A stretch of DNA of 64,000 bases from Acinetobacter venetianus RAG-1 = CIP 110063. Lineage in GTDB: Bacteria > Pseudomonadota > Gammaproteobacteria > Pseudomonadales > Moraxellaceae. The notes under the pieces were generated by a model. It had not been told where the DNA came from. It was given only the letters and a program-made list of their open reading frames with translations, and ran no database searches. Of the stretch, positions 55,801 to 63,186 are shown one piece after another; within the stretch, counting starts at the first letter, position 1; every line of letters begins with the position of its first letter. The stretch lies in contig NZ_KB849558.1 in the NCBI RefSeq assembly GCF_000368585.1, forward strand, positions 1,071,688-1,135,687, read 5' to 3'. The position numbers and the translations under genes are program-made.

Positions 55801-56410
55801 TTTGAACAAATTTTTCTAAATATAATCCTGCGTCTTTAAAGTTTGCTTGCGCAAGATAGGAAACCGTCTGGTAAGCATCTCTGAGCTCAACTTCATTCCA
55901 AACCAAACGCATCCCAATTCCACCACCACCCGCAGTACTTTTCAGCATCACGGGATAGCCAATCTGCTTGGCTTGAACAATTGCATCCTGTTCATCAATG
56001 AGCAATTGGCTGCCCGGTAATAAAGGAACTTGATTCTGAATTGCCAATTCACGCGCTGTATGCTTTAAGCCAAAATCACGCATTTGTTGCGATGTTGGGC
56101 CAATAAATGCAATGCCTTGTTGCTCACATAAATCACAAAATGCAGCGTTTTCAGATAAGAAACCATATCCAGGATGAATCGCTTCTGCACCAGACTCAAG
56201 TGCTGCCGCAAGGATTTTCTCAATATTTAAATAGCTTTGTTGTGCAGTAGAATCACCAATAAACACCGCTTCATCTGCCATAGAAACATGTAAAGAATCA
56301 CGATCTGCTTCTGAATAAACAGCAACCGATTGAATGCCTAATTTACGCAGCGTACGAATTACTCGACAAGCAATAGCACCACGATTGGCAATAAGTACTT
56401 TTTTAAACAT
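52805..56410 (-). CDS. Guanidine/urea carboxylase (biotin-dependent)
   Basis: 1201 residues in the urea-carboxylase order: biotin carboxylase (residues 1-450, MFKKVLIANRGAIACRVIRTLRKLG; GGGGIGMRLV), CT_A_B/KipA-type domain (from about 470, VGVPPSGAMDALSL), CT_C_D/KipI-type domain (about 790-1010) and a C-terminal BCCP with the biotinylated Lys at 1164 in EAMKIEI. It carboxylates guanidine (or urea) using ATP and bicarbonate. The guanidine riboswitch and two DUF1989 genes upstream argue for guanidine. No hydrolase domain is fused. Confidence 0.93.
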   Translation of the reverse strand: MFKKVLIANRGAIACRVIRTLRKLGIQSVAVYSEADRDSLHVSMADEAVFIGDSTAQQSYLNIEKILAAALESGAEAIHPGYGFLSENAAFCDLCEQQGIAFIGPTSQQMRDFGLKHTARELAIQNQVPLLPGSQLLIDEQDAIVQAKQIGYPVMLKSTAGGGGIGMRLVWNEVELRDAYQTVSYLAQANFKDAGLYLEKFVQNARHIEVQIFGDGKGHILALGERDCSVQRRNQKVIEETPAPHLNHQQREYIQQIAIQLMQSVKYRSAGTVEFVMDTDTQEFYFLEVNTRLQVEHGVTEQVYGVDLVEWMVTLASGDWLEPTQQLESKGHSIQVRLYAEDPIKNFQPSAGLLTSVKFDASSRVETWVETGSNVSSFYDPMIAKIIVTANDRDHAIQAMQNSLSKTEIVGIETNLEYLQEIIRCEVFNQGTQTTRFLNTFEWKTQKIEVLQSGIQTAVQDVTGRLGYWDVGVPPSGAMDALSLNVANQLLDNPFNTAGLECTLQGPTLKFHCDSQIVLTGGDMEASLDGQIIPMWSTINVRKGQVLKCGRISTGCRSYIGIKGGLNVPAYLGSLATFTLGQFGGHAGRNLLIGDMLPVFESSLENTHSLDAAQIPSFGTSWEIAVMYGPHGAPDFFTKNDISMFFEQEWEIHFNSSRTGIRLVGPKPEWARIDGGEAGLHPSNIHDNAYAIGAIDFTGDMPIILGPDGPSLGGFVCPAVVINAELWKLGQLKAGDKVKFIPVSYQQAQQLEQQYQTALQHKTTANVNFSPVIQAEEITLENAVLATLAQGEDKPTVTYRPAGNHYLLVEYGDLVLDLNLRFRIHALMQWVKQQNIQGIIDLTPGIRSLQIHYHSSVLDQSDLLKLLQSAEAELPDIENMQVASRTVYLPLAWEDSQTQLATEKYTQLVRPDAPWCPDNIEFIRRINGLESKQAVKDVVYNTSYLVMGLGDVYLGAPVATPLDPRHRLVTTKYNPARTWTPENAVGIGGAYMCVYGMEGPGGYQFVGRTTQVWSRYRQNPNFELDKPWLLRFFDQIRFYEVSEAELLEMREDFKAGRLKLRIEDGVLNLKEYNTFLKENQTSIQEFKQVQQENFEAERRRWHEAGLAEYVSESMDVVLDDTEINIPTGGMVVESHMPGSVWKIECAVGDIIEEGETLAVIEAMKIEIPIIAPAKMKVDTILIDKAQTVKTGQALFTLVPLA

Positions 56411-56422
56411 ATGCTATTCCCC

Positions 56423-57067
56423 TCAAGCTTCACGTACGACGAGTTGAATTTTTGTTGGGTTATAGGCATTGCAAGGGTTATTTAATTGAGGGCAATTAGA
56501 AATAAGTACGATTAAATCCATTTCAGCCCTAATTTCCACATATTTACCCGGTGCAGAAACACCATCATCGAACTTTAGATGTCCATTAGCCGTAATAGGA
56601 ACATTCATAAAAAAATTAATATTCGGGCCTATATGACGAACATTGAGCTGATGTTTTTTTGCAATAGGATGCTTTGCCAAAGCATACATAAAATTATTAC
56701 GGCAACTATGCATCGGGTATTTATCATGTGCATAACGAACCGTATTACTTTCACATGAACATGCGCCGCCTAAGGTGTCATGTCGACCACAATTATCATC
56801 GACAATCACGGCGATTGGTCGTGCATAATTACTATAGAGCGTTGTACCTTTTTCCAAATACAGTTGCTGATTTTGTGCAAGCGTATCTGTTGCACTATAG
56901 CGTTCATCAGGATTTTCAGCACTGATAAACAAAGTATCAACGGCTTGATTTCCTTCTAAATCAATAATTCGGAAATATTGACCTTGTTTTACCTCACACA
57001 TCCAAGCCTCGCCTGCTGGACAAACTTGATCTAAAACTGTTTTTTCAAATTGTTGTAATGCTGTCAT
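56423..57067 (-). CDS. DUF1989 protein, carboxyguanidine deiminase-type subunit (second)
   Basis: 214 residues of the urea-carboxylase-associated DUF1989 family. Cys-rich metal site GRHDTLGGACSCESN (near residue 93), then MHSCRNNFM and NPCNAYNPTKI at the end. Such proteins occur in pairs upstream of the carboxylase and were shown elsewhere to deiminate carboxyguanidine to allophanate. 12 bp separate it from the carboxylase start, so it is in one operon. Confidence 0.87.
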   Translation of the reverse strand: MTALQQFEKTVLDQVCPAGEAWMCEVKQGQYFRIIDLEGNQAVDTLFISAENPDERYSATDTLAQNQQLYLEKGTTLYSNYARPIAVIVDDNCGRHDTLGGACSCESNTVRYAHDKYPMHSCRNNFMYALAKHPIAKKHQLNVRHIGPNINFFMNVPITANGHLKFDDGVSAPGKYVEIRAEMDLIVLISNCPQLNNPCNAYNPTKIQLVVREA

Positions 57068-57085
57068 TGTCTATTCCCCCCAAAC

Positions 57086-57823
57086 TTAATTTGATAATGC
57101 GTAATAACGTTGATTGTTGGCAAAACCACGTTGGTTTTGCGGACATGAGTCTCGGCAAATATCATGCTCAGTTAAGGGATTGGCTTTAAATAAACGAAGC
57201 TCTATATCAGCGGGGTTATAATGATCAGATTGGTCTAATGGATGCGGTGCAGCAGAAAGAAAGACTAAACAATCCATATCAAATCTCAATTCAATGATTT
57301 GATTCAGATTGTCATTTTTTTCATAAGACAGTTTTCCACTGTCATCAGGCTGTACTTTCGAAAATAAATTCACGGTTGCTGTTAAATCAGCTTGGGATAA
57401 ACCGAACTTAGTTAGCTCAATCAATAAACTCTCTAAACCATTTTGATGCATATCATTATGTGCATCTTGGAAGCTCTTTTTACCGAAGTTTTTAGCAATT
57501 TGTTCAGCTGTGCTTGGGCCACAAAACACATCATTCCAGCCATGATCGTCTTTCACTATCGATACCATGACTCGCCCGAGATCAGAGTACAATACATGCC
57601 CTGTCGATAAAAATGCCGTATGTTGAGCTTTCAAACTATCAGGCATATTGAAGCGCTCTAATTTCTCATCAGCATTTACACAGAATAATGAAACATTTGC
57701 ATTCTGATTTAAGGCTTCAAGTTGTAAAACAGTACCTCTTTGGATTCGACCAGACCAATGATGCCCACCCAGTAATGTTTCACTCCAGAGTATCTTATTG
57801 TCGTGATAGACCGATTGATTCAT
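57086..57823 (-). CDS. DUF1989 protein, carboxyguanidine deiminase-type subunit (first)
   Basis: 245 residues. DUF1989 family, sharing the fold with the next gene but with fewer cysteines: LGGHHWSGRIQRGTVLQL at the start, HGWNDVFCGPSTAEQ in the middle and SDHYNPADIELRLF plus HDICRDSCPQNQRGF at the C-terminus. Probably forms a heteromer with the other DUF1989 protein. First gene after the guanidine-I riboswitch. The AGAGG site precedes the ATG. Confidence 0.86.
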   Translation of the reverse strand: MNQSVYHDNKILWSETLLGGHHWSGRIQRGTVLQLEALNQNANVSLFCVNADEKLERFNMPDSLKAQHTAFLSTGHVLYSDLGRVMVSIVKDDHGWNDVFCGPSTAEQIAKNFGKKSFQDAHNDMHQNGLESLLIELTKFGLSQADLTATVNLFSKVQPDDSGKLSYEKNDNLNQIIELRFDMDCLVFLSAAPHPLDQSDHYNPADIELRLFKANPLTEHDICRDSCPQNQRGFANNQRYYALSN

Positions 57824-57872
57824 AACAAACCTCTTGCGGATAATTTAAACCTCGTTATGGCAAAATGCCTGA

Positions 57873-57962
57873 CCTCCCGGGCTTTTATCCCTCCGTGTAG
57901 TTCTGTCGAACCGTCATCTCTCGGACCAGTCACGCCAATCAGCATCGGAACCCTAGACAACT
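57873..57962 (-). ncRNA. Guanidine-I (ykkC) riboswitch
   Basis: Read on the minus strand, the two conserved segments of the ykkC motif are present in order: CTAGGGTTCCG (57946-57956), then CTGGTCCGAGAG, then GGGATAAAAGCCCGGGAGG (57873-57891). It begins about 45 bases after the predicted start of transcription and ends 50 bases before the first DUF1989 start codon. Binding of guanidinium would turn on the deiminase and carboxylase genes. No U-rich terminator follows, so control may be translational. Confidence 0.93.
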
Positions 57963-58002
57963 TTTATCTCTCATAAGACGAAGCAAAAGACATGCCAAAT
58001 AA

Positions 58003-58030
58003 GTATTACGTTTTTTATATTTAGTAATAC
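58003..58030. promoter_or_regulatory. 28-bp operator copy C
   Basis: GTATTAC (58003-58009) and GTAATAC (58024-58030) are a perfect inverted pair 14 bp apart. This is the most symmetrical copy. It covers the predicted -10 of the carboxylase operon. Confidence 0.67.
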
Positions 58031-58042
58031 CAAAATGATCAA
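58014..58042 (-). promoter_or_regulatory. Promoter of the guanidine carboxylase operon
   Basis: On the minus strand TTGATC (58037-58042), a 17-bp spacer and TATAAA (58014-58019). The -10 falls inside operator C, so the regulator would block this promoter. Confidence 0.5.
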
Positions 58043-58136
58043 TTTTAGTGAGAATTTGAGCGTTTAATTAAAAATGGGCACCAAGATGATGCTTAATGAG
58101 AAAGGTTGATTCTTCTATTTCCAAGTTTTTAGACAT

Positions 58137-58163
58137 AAAAAAAGCGCCTTACGGCGCTTTTTT
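58137..58163. terminator. Terminator of glyA
   Basis: GCGCC (58144-58148) and GGCGC (58153-58157) with a TTAC loop, flanked by A and T runs that extend the stem, 12 bp beyond the glyA stop on the minus strand. Confidence 0.92.
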
Positions 58164-58174
58164 AGATATACACA

Positions 58175-59428
58175 TTAGTTTGCATATACTGGGAATTTTG
58201 CACAAACAGCTTCAACTTTTGCTTTCACATCAGCGATAACTTTTTCGTCACCTTTGCTGTCGATCACATCAGCGATCCAACCAGCAAGTTCACGTACTTC
58301 CGACTCACCGAAACCACGTGTTGTAACTGCTGGCGTACCAATACGGATACCAGAAGTGACAAATGGTGAACGTGGATCATTTGGAACCGCGTTTTTGTTT
58401 ACAGTGATATGTGCTGCACCTAACCAAGCATCAGCATCTTTACCCGTTACGTCTTGCTTGATTAAAGACAATAAGAATAAATGGTTTTCTGTACCACCAG
58501 ATACAACATCATAACCACGCGAAATTAACACTTCAGCCATTGCTTGAGCATTTTTCACAACTTGTTGTTGGTAAGTTTTGAACTCATCAGACATCGCCTC
58601 TTTGAAGCAAATTGCTTTAGCAGCAATTGCATGCATCAAAGGACCACCTTGGTTACCAGGGAATACAGCTGATTGAAGTTTTTTCTCGATTTCTTCGTTT
58701 GCTTTCGCAAGGATTAAACCAGAACGAGGACCACGAAGTGTTTTATGAGTCGTCGTTGTTGTTACATCAGCAATTTGAACTGGGTTAGGATAAACACCAG
58801 CAGCAACCAAGCCTGCAACGTGAGCCATATCAACAAAAAGATAAGCACCTACTTTATCCGCGATGTCACGGAAACGCTGCCAATCAACAACTTGGCTATA
58901 AGCAGAGAAACCAGCAACGATCATGCGTGGCTTATGTTCTAAAGCTAAACGTTCTACTTCTTCATAATCGATTTCGCCAGTTTCAGGGTTTAAGCCGTAC
59001 TGAATCGCATTATAAGTTTTACCAGAGAAGCTTACTTTAGCACCGTGCGTCAAGTGACCACCGTGAGCTAAGCTCATTCCCAAAACTGTATCGCCCGGGT
59101 TAAGAAGCGCTAAATAAACAGCAGAGTTTGCTTGTGAACCAGCATGTGGTTGAACGTTTGCATAGTCAGCACCAAACAACGCTTTTGCACGATCAATGGC
59201 AAGTTGTTCGATGACGTCAACATATTCACAACCGCCGTAATAGCGTTTGCCAGGATAACCTTCTGCATATTTATTCGTAAGTTTTGAGCCTTGAGCTTCC
59301 ATTACAGCTTTAGAGCAATAGTTTTCAGAAGCAATTAACTCGATATGAGCTTCTTGGCGTTCACCTTCAGAAGCGATCGCTTGAGCTAATTCTGGATCAA
59401 ATTCAGCAATAGAGATATTGGCAAACAT
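58175..59428 (-). CDS. glyA: Serine hydroxymethyltransferase GlyA
   Basis: 417 residues, the usual length. It interconverts serine and glycine with tetrahydrofolate. Motifs: [21 protein letters not shown] near the start, [14 protein letters not shown], and the PLP-lysine segment [17 protein letters not shown] (near residue 225). Single gene with its own terminator. Confidence 0.97.
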   Translation of the reverse strand: MFANISIAEFDPELAQAIASEGERQEAHIELIASENYCSKAVMEAQGSKLTNKYAEGYPGKRYYGGCEYVDVIEQLAIDRAKALFGADYANVQPHAGSQANSAVYLALLNPGDTVLGMSLAHGGHLTHGAKVSFSGKTYNAIQYGLNPETGEIDYEEVERLALEHKPRMIVAGFSAYSQVVDWQRFRDIADKVGAYLFVDMAHVAGLVAAGVYPNPVQIADVTTTTTHKTLRGPRSGLILAKANEEIEKKLQSAVFPGNQGGPLMHAIAAKAICFKEAMSDEFKTYQQQVVKNAQAMAEVLISRGYDVVSGGTENHLFLLSLIKQDVTGKDADAWLGAAHITVNKNAVPNDPRSPFVTSGIRIGTPAVTTRGFGESEVRELAGWIADVIDSKGDEKVIADVKAKVEAVCAKFPVYAN

Positions 59429-59628
59429 TAGCGGAGGGTCCTATAAATTAGGGCTTTTAAGCCGTGCTAAAGATTGGTGCGAATTATAGCATGAAGTTTG
59501 CTGTTACAGAGCTTGATATTTATTTAATTATTGGTGAATTTTATTCATGCATGGCTATTTATTTCTTTTTTGAGAAACCAATTATTTCTTTTTTATACAA
59601 TTCTATTTTTTTAATTATTGAATCATTA

Positions 59629-59664
59629 AAGCCCAGTTATCTAAGACAATAGAAAACTGGGCTT
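59629..59664. terminator. Hairpin downstream of the lipase-like gene
   Basis: AAGCCCAGTT (59629-59638) pairs with AACTGGGCTT (59655-59664) over 10 bp with a 16-nt loop. On the minus strand it lies 18 bp after the stop and is followed by TAATG; a weak terminator. Confidence 0.55.
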
Positions 59665-59682
59665 CCCCTACCATGAAATTTA

Positions 59683-60918
59683 TTAGTTCATTGGTGGCAT
59701 AGCTGTTTTCACATCATTCACGATGTTTTGAATATTTAGGGCATAAGCTGTACCGTGATCCCAATCAGCATTCGTTATATATTGCACCTGAGAACCCTTC
59801 AGCGTTGCAGCTGAAACTAGCGCATTTGTCGCAACCATCGGCACAGTTGTATCTTTAGCACCTTGATAGATCGTAACAGGTTGATCTAACTTAACCTGTG
59901 CAGGTTGCGAATCGCTCTCCAAGAAAGTTTTCACCAACGGTAATAACATGAAATTTTCTTGTGTCCGCGGGTAGTTTGTTAAATTACCATTTTGACCTGC
60001 ATAGGTTTGCATCGCAGCAGCAAATTTACCTCCCAGAACATCATAACAATCTGACTCTGCATTGCTCGCAATTAAATCTGTTGGTGATTTAAAGACATTT
60101 GAATAGTTAAATGTTGGTTGAAGATTTCTCAAACCAGCTGTAATCAAAGCTGTAAAAGTATCCAATTGTGCATAAACAGGTATTTGCTGAGCAACTGGTG
60201 CATCTTTAACAGATAACTCTCCACCATATAAAATCGTACCTAAATTTGATGCTGGAGCGACAGCAACAGTCCCCTTATAGTCCAACTTTGCACGACTTGC
60301 ATATTGAGCCGCACCTAGCGCTGCTTGACCACCTTGAGAATGACCTACAGCCATCCATTGACGTGATATAACTTTCCCTTGTCCAGCTAAATAAGAACGA
60401 GCTGCAACAACTGCATCAGTAATAGAATATGCTTCGCTTTTCACATTTAAGAATGGATGTAATTCGCGTCCGCTTGGCTCACCTAAACCTTCGTAGTCCG
60501 GAGCAACAACGACATAACCTTCAGCAAGAAATTGACTAATCATTGCTTTAATATACGGATTTGTTTCGTTACGACTGGGTGCGCACTGATCTGCTACACC
60601 AGTTGTACCATGTGCCCACGCAACAATTTTCCATCCTCCAGCTGGCATAGGACCACCAGGAACAAATACTAAGCTCGTAGCCGTTGTTACTTTTCCATCC
60701 TGTCCTAACATTTTATAAGTCATGACTGAACTTTCAGAAGCAACTGCACTGAAATCCGACTTTACATAAGGGACGGGAATACCAACGACTGGATCAGCAA
60801 TATTATTTTCAGGTACATCAGGTTTTGAAGAATAATAGTATGTATCACCATCGCCACCACATGCTGTAAGCAATAAGCTAGAACTCAGCATAACCGCCGT
60901 AAGTAATTTCATCTTCAT
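59683..60918 (-). CDS. Secretory-lipase-type (PF03583-like) lipoprotein hydrolase
   Basis: 411 residues. Lipoprotein signal with lipobox LLTACGGDG, then an alpha/beta hydrolase: catalytic Ser in VGHSQGGQAAL, a likely Asp in GAKDTTVP and His in DWDHGTAYAL. The order and HPFLNVKSEAYSITDAVVAARSYL segment match the LIP/secretory lipase family. A lipid-anchored esterase or lipase in the envelope. It is not related to lipA at 33481. Confidence 0.85.
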   Translation of the reverse strand: MKMKLLTAVMLSSSLLLTACGGDGDTYYYSSKPDVPENNIADPVVGIPVPYVKSDFSAVASESSVMTYKMLGQDGKVTTATSLVFVPGGPMPAGGWKIVAWAHGTTGVADQCAPSRNETNPYIKAMISQFLAEGYVVVAPDYEGLGEPSGRELHPFLNVKSEAYSITDAVVAARSYLAGQGKVISRQWMAVGHSQGGQAALGAAQYASRAKLDYKGTVAVAPASNLGTILYGGELSVKDAPVAQQIPVYAQLDTFTALITAGLRNLQPTFNYSNVFKSPTDLIASNAESDCYDVLGGKFAAAMQTYAGQNGNLTNYPRTQENFMLLPLVKTFLESDSQPAQVKLDQPVTIYQGAKDTTVPMVATNALVSAATLKGSQVQYITNADWDHGTAYALNIQNIVNDVKTAMPPMN

Positions 60919-61170
60919 GAAGTTTTTCCTTAACTCTTTTATTTATTGTTTTCCTTAGGTCTGAATTTCTAAGGCATTAACCTTTATAAGAATTACGCCC
61001 AATATTGCTTTGATTCAAGTACTTTTTTCATTTTCATCATTTTTTGACTTTTATTTAGGCAGAAAGCACACTAGTACACATAAAATATCGTTATGCTTTC
61101 TCTTAGTGATTGTCTTATGTAAATTTCTTGTAAGATAATAAAATTCTAAATTCAACTCGAGCCATTTTTT

Positions 61171-61863
61171 ATGCAAGCCATTATTTTAGATACAGAAACA
61201 CATACATTAAATGGCTTGCCTATTGAAATTGCTTATGCACCTATTGAAATTCAAGCTGGAAAATTAAGTTTAGATAAGTCACAAATCTTTGACCAACTCT
61301 ATCAAGTTGGGCAACCGATCTCATTTGCTGCAATGGCGGTACACCACATTTTAGAATCTGATTTAATCGATCAGCCCTTTTATAATGAATTTCAACTTCC
61401 ACCAGAAACTCAATATATTATTGGCCATAACGTTGATTATGATATTGCTGCTATTGCTAGATGTGGGGTAGAGACTTCAGCTCTAAAACCTATTTGTACT
61501 TTGGCTTTGGCTCGTCGCGTATGGGAAAATGCAGAAGCTCATAACATTTCGGCTTTGATTTATTTAATTTCAAAAGGCAGTGACAAAGCGCGGGAAATGT
61601 TAAAAGGTGCACATCGTGCTGATGCTGACATTATTTTAACGGCCAATATTTTGATGCATATCATTCATCAATTAGATATCCAAAATATAGAAGAACTTTA
61701 TATTGCTTCAGAAGAAGCGCGTGTTCCTAAAAGTATTACTTTTGGAAAACATAAAGGTACAGCTATTCAAGACCTCCCTGCCGATTACATTCAATGGCTT
61801 TTACGCCAAGAAGATCTTGATCCCTATTTACGTAAAGCTCTTGAAGCAAAATTGATTAAATAA
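61171..61863 (+). CDS. ExoX-like 3'-5' exonuclease with DUF3820 tail
   Basis: 230 residues. DEDDh exonuclease motifs: ILDTETH (D7 and E9), GHNVDYDIAAIARCG, and HRADADII with the terminal His and Asp. A C-terminal segment SITFGKHKGTAIQDLPADYIQWLLRQEDLDP matches DUF3820. Similar to ExoX, which degrades single-stranded DNA in repair. Lone gene. Confidence 0.87.
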   Translation: MQAIILDTETHTLNGLPIEIAYAPIEIQAGKLSLDKSQIFDQLYQVGQPISFAAMAVHHILESDLIDQPFYNEFQLPPETQYIIGHNVDYDIAAIARCGVETSALKPICTLALARRVWENAEAHNISALIYLISKGSDKAREMLKGAHRADADIILTANILMHIIHQLDIQNIEELYIASEEARVPKSITFGKHKGTAIQDLPADYIQWLLRQEDLDPYLRKALEAKLIK

Positions 61864-61962
61864 CCCCTGCTCATAGAACATTTGGAACTGTTTTCCAAAC
61901 AATCTATTCAAGACAATGATATTTAATAATTTGTTAACATTATTGTCATTTTTTAACCTTAT

Positions 61963-62000
61963 CTTAATCTCCATCTAAATCTTGGTTGGGGGAGATTAAG
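61963..62000 (+). promoter_or_regulatory. Hairpin hiding the ribosome-binding site
   Basis: CTTAATCTCC (61963-61972) is fully complementary to GGAGATTAAG (61991-62000). The second arm contains the GGAG of the ribosome-binding site for the gene starting at 62003, so the closed hairpin would block translation. Confidence 0.6.
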
Positions 62001-62002
62001 AA

Positions 62003-62578
62003 ATGTCACATTTTTTCAAAACAGAACTCGGGCAAAGTGCCTTGCAACAACGCAATATCGCTTTGACAGCACGTCAACGCCGTTTATTACTTTTGATAGA
62101 CCATGATGATTTCAAAGATCTTGATAAAGACTACAAAGAAAGAATTGCACCCTCTGTGCTAGTAAAACAACTCATTGACATGGGACTTTTAGCTGAGCAA
62201 GAGACTCGTTCGAATAACGTTGAAACGAAAGAAAACCACTCTTTCGTACAAGAAGAAATTATCGAAGCTGAAAATACTACGGCCATTGATATAGCACATA
62301 CAAAAGAAATCTCAGAAGTTAAAACACCTGCTTCTGAAACCATTGAATTAGAAAAATTACCATTTATCGAAATTCAGCAAGTTATGATTCAAACACTAAC
62401 AACTTTCTGTGGACTAATGGCACGTCCGCTAATACAAAAAATTCAGTCCATAAAAACTGTACAGCAGTTAAAAGCATGTCAAATGCAGTGGATTACTTCC
62501 TTGCAAGAATCTCGTATTCCACCCGCACAATTGAATCAGACTCTTAAACTCATTAATTATTCAGTTCAGCATTTATGA
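62003..62578 (+). CDS. Conserved hypothetical protein
   Basis: 191 residues, no signal peptide. N-terminal basic helical part (LTARQRRLLLLIDHDDF), an acidic middle (EEIIEAENTTAID) and a helical C-terminus. Not recognised as a known domain; the LTARQRRLLLLID start suggests a regulator-like response region. A 10-bp hairpin with the ribosome-binding site in one arm precedes the ATG. Confidence 0.65.
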   Translation: MSHFFKTELGQSALQQRNIALTARQRRLLLLIDHDDFKDLDKDYKERIAPSVLVKQLIDMGLLAEQETRSNNVETKENHSFVQEEIIEAENTTAIDIAHTKEISEVKTPASETIELEKLPFIEIQQVMIQTLTTFCGLMARPLIQKIQSIKTVQQLKACQMQWITSLQESRIPPAQLNQTLKLINYSVQHL

Positions 62579-62703
62579 TTGAGATATTCTTAAACATCTC
62601 GATAAGTTGAGAATAAAATTGATGTTTTAATAAACAATAAGCATCTTTGTTTCATGCTATATATTTACCTACATGTATTTTTTGCCTATGATGTGGCACG
62701 CAT

Positions 62704-62779
62704 GCGCTCATAGCTCAACTGGATAGAGTACAGGTCTCCGAAGCCTGTGGCGTGGGTTCGAGTCCCGCTGAGCGCACCA
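62704..62779 (+). tRNA. tRNA-Arg (CCG)
   Basis: Acceptor GCGCTCA pairs with TGAGCGC, followed by A and CCA (62776-62779). The anticodon loop CTCCGAA has anticodon CCG, and the T-arm has GTTCGAGTC. Encoded CCA, 76 bases in all. Decodes CGG. Confidence 0.95.
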
Positions 62780-63186
62780 TCTTCTTATTTTACTTAATCC
62801 AATTCATGATAAAAATTATTACTAAGATAAGAATCCCCCCTCACAATCCAAACTTGTTTTAAGTAATCATTTTTTATGACAATCCTAATTTAGCGAAATT
62901 GCAATACAAAATTACTCATAGATCAATATACAAAATCCAGCTTTCGATAGAAAATTCTTTTTTTCTTTATCATATTCATTTAAAAGTAACATCAAAACCT
63001 TCATATATAATTTATTAATAAATTTCCAAGAACGTACTTTAGGTCATATGTTTAGTTTTACTTTTGACTCTCTAATAAAAAAATAATAAAATCAATCAAC
63101 TAGCAACATATACTCTTTTTGAAGTATTTTCATTCATTAAAAACTTATATAGTTGATTTTAGGAGTTTTATTTATCCTTAACTCTA
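62780..63186 (+). promoter_or_regulatory. CRISPR leader region
   Basis: 407 AT-rich bases between tRNA-Arg and the first repeat. It has no ORF with a ribosome-binding site. Position 5' of identical repeats in the I-F orientation makes it the probable leader; a promoter for the array would be near its right end. Confidence 0.6.

Noticed and set aside
59491..59652. A 53-codon hydrophobic frame on the plus strand between glyA and the lipase-like gene
   Set aside because: No ribosome-binding site, and it ends within the hairpin at 59629-59664. Its hydrophobic nature follows from AT-rich sequence.
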